This document shows, piece by piece, positions 21,038 to 29,542 of a stretch of 64,000 bases of DNA. The notes under the pieces are model-generated. The model searched no databases, was not told the DNA's origin, and was given only the letters and a program-made list of their open reading frames with translations. The first letter of the stretch is position 1. Each line of letters starts with the position of its first letter. Both the position numbers and the translations under genes were made by a program. The DNA comes from Adiantum capillus-veneris (Eukaryota; Streptophyta; Polypodiopsida; Polypodiales; Pteridaceae): assembly GCA_014529385.2 (NCBI GenBank), contig CM043971.1, positions 28,167,709 through 28,231,708 of the forward strand, given 5' to 3'.

Positions 21038-24000
21038 AGACCAAGGTAGAGTTAAAATTCCCATCAACATTTGAGGAAGCACGTGAGGTGGCCATGGTCA
21101 AATTCAAGAAGTTAAATTTTCAAGCACATAGAACAAGGGACCTAAATGAAGTCATTGAGAGGGATTCTTCACCAAGCATGGGAGCACAAGTTAGGGACTC
21201 TCTTGCCCAAACTTCACAAATAGGGGAAGGATCACAACAAGAGATCTTGCAAAGATTAACTCAACAACTAGAGAGTCTCACCTTGAATCTAGTGCAGGGC
21301 CTACCCCAACAACGACAACCACGAGAAGGGAATCGCAATCAACGACGTCAAGCACAAGAGTTGAGATGCTGGAATTGCAACGAAGTTGGTCATGGCATGT
21401 ATAATTTCCCACACCCTCGAAGGATTCCAGGGGACATATACCCTCCTAGACCCCCTCCGCTCATGGTGCAGCAAGAGCATGCTCAAGCCCCGCAAATTCT
21501 TTGTCGACCACCACCACCTCTAGTGGCAAACATCCCTCCTGTCCCACCAGTGGAGGAAGAGAGAGGAGTAAACGTCATAAAGCTGGAAGAGGAGATAGAG
21601 GTGATCCCTATACATTTTGATGTTATGCCAGCAGAAAAGCGCACAAGAGCACACAACAAGGATGAAGACACAAGGAATGAAGAGTCAGAACCTGCAAGGA
21701 AGGAGAGGAAGAAAAACTCAAAGAAGGAGGAAGGAGGCAAGAAGCAGAGGTCAAGGCGAAGGGAGATCGGCATCAACGATTTTCCATTAGGAAAGAATAT
21801 GGAACCCTACAACATCTTAGAAGATCTGCAAACTCAAAAGCCCAATATTTCTTGGCCTCAACTCCTACATCTATCACCCAAGGTGAGAAAGCACTGGTCC
21901 AAACTTGTAAGCACAAGACTCCCAAGAAAGAAAGAAAAGGTGACAGTAAAGGCATTGACTTCAAAGCCACAACAAGATGTGGAACCTATTGTAGATGCTT
22001 ATGCAAGGGGTAGGAAGGTATCCAATGTGTCTGTTGATGGTGGAGCACAAATGTGTGTGATCACGGAAAGAGCCATGAATAGACTAGGGCTTGAAATCAC
22101 TAAATCCTCTAATTGTCAAGCTACGCTGGCCAACAATGCAAGTGTGAAGTGCCTAGGGATCATCGAGAATGTAAAAGTTTCTGTATGTAATATAGATGCA
22201 CGTGTGGATATGTATGTTATGCCAGCCAAGGGGGAGGGCTATCCCATCATCCTAGGGAGGCCTTGGCTCATTGCTGTGAATGCAGATCAAAAATGGGGAC
22301 GAGGACAATTGATTCTCAAAAAGGGGCAACATGTAGTATACGATTGGCATGAAGGAAAGCAGCTCGACATCAACTATGAGACCACGGCTGATGAAGAAAG
22401 TGAAGAGAGTTTTGGCTCAAGCGACGAGGAAAGTTCAACCACTACATCCAATAGCAAAGAAGAATCATCTTTGGAGGTAATGGGAATCATCTTCAACACG
22501 TCAAAAACTCCATCAATAGAGGTTGACCCAACAAAGGAGCAAACAAAGGATGACAAAGGTGACCACAAGCACTTTGAAGACTTTGAGAGGATGCTTGCAA
22601 AAGATCTTACCCCTGAGGAGAAGCGTTCCTACATCGATATGCTCAAGAGGTATCCCAATTTGTTTATCACTGATTACTCACAAATTAGAGGTTTGGATGT
22701 TATAGAGCATGGCATAGAATTAAAACCAGGTACTAAACCTGTGGCTCAAAAGCTAAGGCGCCTAGGAAAAATACAACAAGAGGCACTTTTGACAAAGGTT
22801 AACCGACTCCTCAAAGCTGGTTTCATTTACCCTGTGTCTAACTCTGAGTGGGTGTCCCCAATTGTAGTAACCCCTAAAAAGAACGGAAAATGGAGGGTCT
22901 GTGTTGACTACAAACCGCTCAATGCTGCAACAAAGAGGGATCATTTTCCTCTTCCTTTCCAAGATGAAATCTTAAACGAAGTAGCCGGCTATGAATGTTA
23001 CACAGTGTGTGATGGGTATTCAGGGTATTTTCAAATCAGAATAGCAGAAGAAGATCAGTTAAAAACCACTTTCATCACACCTTGGGGTTGCTTTGCCTAT
23101 AGAGTGATGCCATTTGGGCTCACAAATGCTCCTAGTACCTTTATAAGGTTTACAACTCTTGTCTTTCAGCCCTTCTTTGGAAAGTCTATTAGGGTTTTTA
23201 TGGATGACTTCTGTATCTATAGTAGCCAAAGACTTCATTGCCAAAAAGTTGAGGAGGGGCTTAGGAGGCTTCATCAATTTGGGGGACAGCTTAATCCTGA
23301 GAAGTGTCACATTGCAGAGTCACAAGTAGTATTGCTAGGTCATGTGGTTTCTTTGCAAGGAATTCAAGTGGATCCATCAAAAGTAAATGCTCTCTTGTCA
23401 CTACAACCACCAACAACAACCAAGGAGCTCATGACTTTCAACCACAAAGTAAGGTACATGTCTCGTTTCATTCACCTTCTAGCGGAAGCTATTGCACCTT
23501 TGCACAAGCTAGCAAACAAACCCACATTTGAATGGAGAGAGGAACACGAATTATGCTTTACTGAAGTAAAGGGTATTCTCAACTCTCTTCCAACAATAAT
23601 GCCACCAAATCCAAAGGATACATATTACATCACGCCAAGTGTAGGAATGGAGGCCATCGGTGTAGTTCTCATGCAAAAAGACCCAAAAACATGCTACATG
23701 AGGCCAGTAGACTTTGCAAGCAAAGTCATGACCGCTGCAGAGAAGGGCTACACCGATATGGAGAAGGTGGTATTCACAATTATGTTTGCGGTAAGAAAGT
23801 TCCGATCATATCTCTTACCTGCACCATTTGTCATTCTCACCATGGAAAACAATTTACCATATGTTGTGCAACACATGAGCCTCTCATCTAGGATAGCCAA
23901 ATGGGTTCTAGAACTTCAAGAGTTCGAATACACTTTTCTTGTTGAAGATAGCACAAGGGCAGGTCTTGCAGACATTCTCACATACAAAGTGAGGGAAAGG

Positions 24001-25926
24001 AAAGAGTCACCAAAGGCAGGAGACAAAGCTACACCACAAAATAATGAGGAGGAGATGGACAATGCACACATTTTGTGCTTTGATGGAGCTTACCGACGAC
24101 AACACGATCAGGCAGCAGGGGGGGTTCTTATTCTAAGTCCACAAAGGGAAGTTCTTGTTAAGAAAGGTATCACCTTGGAAAATGTTCATTCTAATAATGA
24201 GGCTGAGTATGTCACCTTAAAGTTGGGGCTTGAAGAATGTAGGAAACTTGGCATCGAAAGACTTATAATAAGAGGTGATTCCTTACTAGTTATTAGGCAA
24301 ATCCAAGGGATATGGAAGTGCAAGAACCCTACTCTAGTGGAGTGGCTTAGACAGGTGAAGGCTTTGATAAAGAACTTTGAAGCTACACAGGTACAGCATG
24401 TTGTGAGAACCCTCAACAAGGAAGCAGATTATCTCGCCAGTGAGAAACTTCAGATCATGGTGGGAGGTGTGAAGCTCTACGAACCAAAGTACCAAGGCCA
24501 AGAGGAATTGAAGGACATCATATTTTTCCTCCAAACTGGTGAGTGCCCTAAACACTTGGATAAAGTGCAAAGGCATAGGTTGGTAAAAAAGGCAACTCCT
24601 TACCAACTCATAGGAGATGATCTGTATCATAAAGGGAAAGATTTGGTGCTAAGAAGGGTGCCCTCTGTTCAAGAAATAGAGAGAATCCTCTTTTCATGCC
24701 ATGATGATGTCTGTGGGGGTCATTTTTCTCATGATATTACAAACAGGAAGATTTTACAAGCAGGGTTTGTTTGGCCAAGTCTACACCGTGATGTCCAGCA
24801 TTGGTGTAAGTCATGCAAAGGTTGTCAGATTGCTGGAAATCGACGACTCACTTACGAACCTCGAGTTCCAATAATTTTGTATGGTCCTTTTGAGAAGTGG
24901 GGTGTGGATGCAATAGGCCCCTTACCTCGCACATCTACCGGGAAGGTCTTCATCATTGTGGGAGTAGATTACATGACACGATGGGCGGAGGCAGCAAGTA
25001 CAACACGAATTACAGCCGAGGAGGTATCAAAATTTATCTTTGATCACATATGCAGTAGATTCGGCACACCATTAGAGATTTTGTCAGATCGTGGTCCAAG
25101 GTTTAGAGCAGAGCTCTTAGATAATCTTTTGACAAAGTTAAAAGTCAAACGTTTGCATTCTACACCTTACTACCCTCAGTGCAATGGGTTGGTTGAAAAG
25201 GTGAATGGAATGATATGTAAGATCATTTCTAAGCAGGTTGCAGATCGACCAAACGACTGGGATCGTCATTTGACCGCAGCTCTATGGGCATACAGAACAT
25301 CTTTCAAGGTATCCACTCAATTTACTCCTTTTCATTTGGTATATGGACAGGAGGCACTCCTTCCTATTGAGGTGGAGATTGCAAGCCTACGCATTCTCTC
25401 ACGGGGAGCAAAGAGGCCAAAAGAAGCTTTGCAGGAAAGAATTTTAGATCTTCAACGACTTGAGCTTGATAGAGAAGAGTCCATCGACTATTACATTGCC
25501 CAAGCCACAAGCCAAAGGGACAAAATCAACAAGAAGCTCAAGGGGAAAGGATTGAAGGAAGGTATGTTGGTTCTTCGCTATGATAACCGACTTGATACTC
25601 GACTTGACAAAAAGTTTTTGCAAAGATGGGAGGGACCTTTCATGATAACAACAAAGTTTGGGAATGGTAGTTACAGATTAGCATATTTATTAGGAAAACT
25701 ACACAAGACCAGAGTCAATGGATGGAGATTAAAGCCCTACTTTCAACGTATCAATCCGTTGATAGGAAGTCATCTACCTACATCGTCTAAGCTCCAAATT
25801 AGCATGGCTCCCTTCGGCTTGGCAAATGCTCCACCTATTTTTAAAGCTTTGATGTGCAAAGAAGAACCAGCTTTGGAATCTCAACATACCCAAGGCAACC
25901 CTCCCATCTCCGATTTATGGGATTAA
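20965..25926 (+). CDS. pol: gag C-terminus + pol polyprotein, Tat lineage, copy A (1,653 codons)
   Basis: The open frame begins inside gag because of the frameshift, so its first ATG is not a true start. In order: end of Gag; a zinc knuckle at 135-148 whose last Cys is Phe (C135, C138, H143, F148); a Lys/Arg-rich linker; protease with DGGA at 358-361 and ILGRPW; RT with FMDD (D747, D748); Ty3 RNase H; a second, archaeal-type RNase H with D1040, E1079, D1105, D1155; integrase with an HHCC zinc region and D1315, D1375, E1411 (DD35E). It makes cDNA from element RNA and inserts it in the nucleus. All catalytic residues appear present. The tail contains an RT-like peptide, PFGLANAPPIF, at 1616-1626. 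No chromodomain is seen. Stop TAA at 25,924. Confidence 0.93.
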   Translation: MGGYLTKPRWCTKDRFMAGLYSILKTKVELKFPSTFEEAREVAMVKFKKLNFQAHRTRDLNEVIERDSSPSMGAQVRDSLAQTSQIGEGSQQEILQRLTQQLESLTLNLVQGLPQQRQPREGNRNQRRQAQELRCWNCNEVGHGMYNFPHPRRIPGDIYPPRPPPLMVQQEHAQAPQILCRPPPPLVANIPPVPPVEEERGVNVIKLEEEIEVIPIHFDVMPAEKRTRAHNKDEDTRNEESEPARKERKKNSKKEEGGKKQRSRRREIGINDFPLGKNMEPYNILEDLQTQKPNISWPQLLHLSPKVRKHWSKLVSTRLPRKKEKVTVKALTSKPQQDVEPIVDAYARGRKVSNVSVDGGAQMCVITERAMNRLGLEITKSSNCQATLANNASVKCLGIIENVKVSVCNIDARVDMYVMPAKGEGYPIILGRPWLIAVNADQKWGRGQLILKKGQHVVYDWHEGKQLDINYETTADEESEESFGSSDEESSTTTSNSKEESSLEVMGIIFNTSKTPSIEVDPTKEQTKDDKGDHKHFEDFERMLAKDLTPEEKRSYIDMLKRYPNLFITDYSQIRGLDVIEHGIELKPGTKPVAQKLRRLGKIQQEALLTKVNRLLKAGFIYPVSNSEWVSPIVVTPKKNGKWRVCVDYKPLNAATKRDHFPLPFQDEILNEVAGYECYTVCDGYSGYFQIRIAEEDQLKTTFITPWGCFAYRVMPFGLTNAPSTFIRFTTLVFQPFFGKSIRVFMDDFCIYSSQRLHCQKVEEGLRRLHQFGGQLNPEKCHIAESQVVLLGHVVSLQGIQVDPSKVNALLSLQPPTTTKELMTFNHKVRYMSRFIHLLAEAIAPLHKLANKPTFEWREEHELCFTEVKGILNSLPTIMPPNPKDTYYITPSVGMEAIGVVLMQKDPKTCYMRPVDFASKVMTAAEKGYTDMEKVVFTIMFAVRKFRSYLLPAPFVILTMENNLPYVVQHMSLSSRIAKWVLELQEFEYTFLVEDSTRAGLADILTYKVRERKESPKAGDKATPQNNEEEMDNAHILCFDGAYRRQHDQAAGGVLILSPQREVLVKKGITLENVHSNNEAEYVTLKLGLEECRKLGIERLIIRGDSLLVIRQIQGIWKCKNPTLVEWLRQVKALIKNFEATQVQHVVRTLNKEADYLASEKLQIMVGGVKLYEPKYQGQEELKDIIFFLQTGECPKHLDKVQRHRLVKKATPYQLIGDDLYHKGKDLVLRRVPSVQEIERILFSCHDDVCGGHFSHDITNRKILQAGFVWPSLHRDVQHWCKSCKGCQIAGNRRLTYEPRVPIILYGPFEKWGVDAIGPLPRTSTGKVFIIVGVDYMTRWAEAASTTRITAEEVSKFIFDHICSRFGTPLEILSDRGPRFRAELLDNLLTKLKVKRLHSTPYYPQCNGLVEKVNGMICKIISKQVADRPNDWDRHLTAALWAYRTSFKVSTQFTPFHLVYGQEALLPIEVEIASLRILSRGAKRPKEALQERILDLQRLELDREESIDYYIAQATSQRDKINKKLKGKGLKEGMLVLRYDNRLDTRLDKKFLQRWEGPFMITTKFGNGSYRLAYLLGKLHKTRVNGWRLKPYFQRINPLIGSHLPTSSKLQISMAPFGLANAPPIFKALMCKEEPALESQHTQGNPPISDLWD

Positions 25927-26050
25927 GGTAATGAAAAGCAGGTCTAATGGAGTAAAAGAGTGTATATCACTCCTCCTTTTTTTAGAAAAACAAGAAAAAA
26001 AGAAAAAAAAAACTCTTTTGTTTCATCTAGGAGCATGAATGATCCTCGAT
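25927..26050 (+). other. 3' non-coding region of the element
   Basis: A short stretch between the pol stop and the polypurine tract, including an A/T-rich purine run around 25,985-26,010. Confidence 0.6.
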
Positions 26051-26062
26051 GAAGGGGGAGGG
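26051..26062 (+). promoter_or_regulatory. Polypurine tract of the Tat-like element
   Basis: GAAGGGGGAGGG lies six bases before the 3' LTR, the expected plus-strand primer. Confidence 0.85.
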
Positions 26063-26068
26063 CTAATA

Positions 26069-27809
26069 TGAGTAGCGTTAAATGGTAACCTTGCATTTGC
26101 ACTACATTTCTACTCAAATGTATATATTTTCTATCAAAGTTTTAACCTAGTGTTCATTCTCTCTTTCCGTAATAGCCTTTTTCCATACAAACACCTTACC
26201 CTTCTTAGATCTTTATGCATTTACATCATATTTCTCTCTTCATGCTAAATGTAAATAGTAAACTTAATTCTACTCTCCTAGTTTTTTTACTGTATATTCT
26301 TTTAACTAATTACCTTTACTAATTTAAATAGCTATCTACATCCCATAATTTGTAAATAAATAATTTATGGGCACTTATCTTACCCATCTTCTCTCAAGGG
26401 TAGGGTTAACCTTGTAGGCCTTCCCTTCCCCACCACTATGTGACCCAAGTTTTGGATCATTTACTTGTGTTGGTCAACAAATCTTAAATATAATGTATAT
26501 CCCCAATAAATCAAACTTTATTGGAGCCTACCTCATTTGTTTAAGATGGATTCCCTTTTGAAAAAGCATGCTACACCTTGGATGCATGCTAAAGGGCCCC
26601 TACAAGGAGACTTGGTTCAAAAGGTGTTTTGGATGCATCTTGAACGCCTTAGCTCGTGGGTATACTTGAGGAACGCTCCAAAATCAGCTTAAACACTTTG
26701 AGAAGGTCAACTTTGCCTTTTACAGCACCCAATTCTGAGTTACAGGCTGAAAGTTATGGTGAAAACAAGGTGCTGCGGACACTGTTACTGCAGGTCAAAG
26801 TTACAATCAGGGGTCGGCTCAAGATGCTTCCAGAGACACAACAAACAGGATGGGGACACTCTGCAGGAGCCACTGGAGGGACATCATGGTGGGGCCCACA
26901 TACATTATCAACCCTTATGGAGACTCCACGACCTAAAAGGCTATTTTTAATGAAAAAATAAGTCCCTTATTTGCATAATTGAAGGAATGGTCAAAAGGGA
27001 ACCTAACTATGGTTAATTACCTACCCTAGTCAAGTTTAACCTAACCCAAGGTCTTGTACAGCTATAAAAAGGCCCTTTGGCAAGCACAAAAATACACACA
27101 CCTACTCCATTGCTGCAAATAAGCTCCTCTAAGGTTAGGGAAGCCCTAATCTCTCTCTCCTCTTGTCTCCCTATCCATTTCCTAAGCTCGCTATCATAAG
27201 CGGCACCATAGAGAGAGCATCAATATGCTATTGCTACCATTCTCTTGCAAACATTTCTCTTATCATATTCATCCCTAAATAAGGATTATAGATTCTATAT
27301 GAGAGCAAGGATATCAAGTTCAATGATCTATCTCATGGTTTGATCAACAAATTGTTGCAATTGGGGTGTCGTCATCACACTTTTTCTCTAAACGCATGTA
27401 AAATTGGTAAGCCTATGTTTGCAGCTTCTCATATTTTGTGCTCATTGGGTTGCTTGTTTGTTGAGAAAGTTTTTGTGCACCATGGTGTCTATTTGCTTGG
27501 CTTCTCTCCTTATGTTGTGTGTAAGTAAGTCTTGGGGCTGCATAGATGGAGAAGATCTCTCTATGCATGCCGCCTTATGTGTGTAAGTAGTCTCTTCTTT
27601 TCGGAAAGGAAAGGAGTTGTCAAGTATTTGTGCATTATGGTGTTTTGAGTTTTGAGGTTTTGTGCTTGCTTTCCTTAGAAGTATATGAGCACTAATATGG
27701 TGAAGGTCAATCTTTGCATGTAAGTTTGTGCAGTGTTCAAAGGGATTGCTTAAGGAGTGTGTGTTGAATGGTTGAAGGGCATTTTGTGTTGAAGCACATA
27801 AGGAATGAG

Positions 27810-27897
<88 letters not shown>

Positions 27898-28036
27898 GTA
27901 TATGGTTTGTTTTGGTTTCCTTCTTTCTCCATAAAAGAGGGTGGTGCCCCTAAGAAATATGCGTGTGTAGGGTGTCACAGAGTGGTTGTCTGGTGGGAGC
28001 CTTGAGTTGAGCCCCATCTCAAAAAATCCGCTCTCA
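26069..28036 (+). repeat. Tat-like 3' LTR, copy A (1,968 bp)
   Basis: This is the partner of 18,037-20,012. It has the same ends, a TATA box at 27,063-27,072 and a GT run at about 27,814-27,897. It differs from the 5' LTR at about two dozen positions, whereas the two 5' LTRs (copies A and B) are nearly identical. Confidence 0.95.
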
Positions 28037-28275
28037 CTAGCTTTAGTATGGTTGGTCATCCTCATGTGCACATTCGGCTTGGCTATCGCCTTAACGCCCG
28101 TCTCTTTCATGGCCGCTTATGTCATGACACAAACCTCCGCTCCACCGTCTATGTAGGCTTGTACCTGTGTCCTCGTCTCCATAATAGCATCCACCAATGA
28201 TAGGACATCAGTGGGGCTACCTACCCTCATAGCCATGTTTTGTACCTCTTTCACATTCCCCTTAGTTCTTGGCTA
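28037..28275 (-). pseudogene. Antisense Ty3 relic, protease active-site part
   Basis: On the minus strand this reads toward the element and contains YIDGGAEVCVMT, a Ty3 protease active site, a stop, and then KETGVKAIAKPN. It ends at the insertion point with THTK-like codons. The continuation is at 18,036 leftward. So the Tat-like element split one older relative's protease gene. Confidence 0.85.
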
Positions 28276-29330
28276 CAATCCATTCCTTATCCAAGCTACA
28301 ATCCATTGAAGCATGGAACTAAGTAAGATATATCTCTAGTCCAAGATAGGATCCATTGAAACATAGAGAGAATCAAGGTCCACCACTTGTCCAAGCTATG
28401 CATGGGTAATTGATATAAGGACCACTACATTTTCACCTATACTATGCTCTATCATGGATGGTTTCATATCCCACCAATTTTCCAACCTATTTAGTAGGTT
28501 GTATTATGGGGGTTTGGTTTCAAGGTACTTCACTTGTCTAAGGTGGGTTCCATTGAACCATGGAGAGAAACTATGTCTACCACTTGTCCGAAATATGCTC
28601 CTTTAAAACATAAAAACAAGGTCCACCACTTGTCCAAGCTAAAGTTTCTCTCCATTGAAGCATGGAGAGAAACAAGGTCTACCACCTGTCCAAAATATGC
28701 TCCATTGAAACATAAAAGCAAGGTCCACCACTTGTCCAAGCTAATATAACAAATGGGTGTTGGTTACAAGGTGTACCACACTTGTCTAAACTAGTTTTCA
28801 TGCAAGGTCTACCACATGTCCAAGCTATATGAGCTTGTTTTGAAGGTCTACCACACCTCTTGAAATTAGGATCCATGTAAGGTCCACCTTTTGTCAAGCT
28901 ATGCATTTAATGAGTACTAAAACTAAGTAAATTGCAGTACTTAAATACCTTTCCAAGCTCATTAAGATTTTGGTCTCTAAGGCTGGCCACCACCACATGT
29001 CTAATCTATGCTCTAATTGATTACTTATGCTAGTTCTCAAAGTCCAAGCATAAGCTCCCTTCTAGCAAGGTTAGTTTAAACTTAGGCTCCAGCACCTGTC
29101 TAAGCTAGGTTCAATTTATGAAGCATCACCATTTAACCATGCTACGATCTAATGTATCATATCAAGGGGGTATTGATAAAAGGTCCAAAACTTATTGAGT
29201 TCAAGCTCTTAAGTAATTAAGTCTTTGTGAGTATTAAATGTTATAGTTTTAGTCTACAGATCCACCATTCAAAAACTCAAGTAATTTACTATTTACATTC
29301 AAACCTTGAATGCTTGAGATAAAAAATACA
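28276..29330. repeat. Degenerate satellite, left of the host-like gene
   Basis: Irregular repeats of the word GGTCCACCACTTGTCCAAGC with spacers including TCCATTGAAACATGGAGAGAA. These are the same building blocks as the large array at 32,100-37,975 but decayed, especially after 28,900. Minus-strand frames here (for example 28530-28739) simply read the repeat (DKWWT, WTSGGP). Confidence 0.8.
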
Positions 29331-29542
29331 AGCTCAATCAATACTATATAAAGCAAAATCTAACATTAAGAGTATCAAATCAGTAACAAGAAACACTAAC
29401 ATGCACAAGAAACTCAAAACATATGTGTCTCCATTTCCAAAAATTCCTCCATTGACAGAGGATGGTGTTGTTGTTGTTCTTCTTCTCTTTGTGGAGAGCA
29501 CTCCTCTGTAACAGGCACAATGTCGCCTGATTGCGAAGTGGA
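29331..29542 (-). other. Downstream flank of the host-like gene
   Basis: This is the probable 3' untranslated region of the minus-strand gene. I see no clear AATAAA. Confidence 0.4.

Larger units (their letters stand above)
1..25772 (+). repeat. Copy A of a ~38.25-kb tandem duplication
   Basis: This whole interval recurs in the same orientation at about 38,249-64,000. Matching landmarks sit at a constant offset: +38,248 up to about 11 kb, +38,252 near 12.5 kb, +38,256 from 13.5 to 19.5 kb and +38,228 after 20 kb. The changes in offset fall mainly at simple-sequence tracts (AC/AT, poly-C, poly-G/GA, GT). Elsewhere I noticed only scattered single-base changes, roughly one per kb. The first ~330 bases are the exception and differ by many small indels. 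The window begins inside the unit, so its left boundary is not seen. Confidence 0.95.
18037..28036 (+). mobile_element. Complete Tat-lineage Ty3 retrotransposon, copy A
   Basis: The element is 10.0 kb long: LTR (18,037-20,012), primer site, two leader ORFs, gag, pol (protease, RT, Ty3 RNase H, a second archaeal-type RNase H, integrase), polypurine tract, LTR (26,069-28,036). The second RNase H between RT/RNase H and integrase is the known hallmark of the Tat lineage (Ogre/Retand/Tat relatives). Flanks TTAG (18,033-18,036) and CTAG (28,037-28,040) look like a 4-bp target duplication with one change. Gag carries a frameshift, so it is probably non-autonomous although pol is open. Confidence 0.93.
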
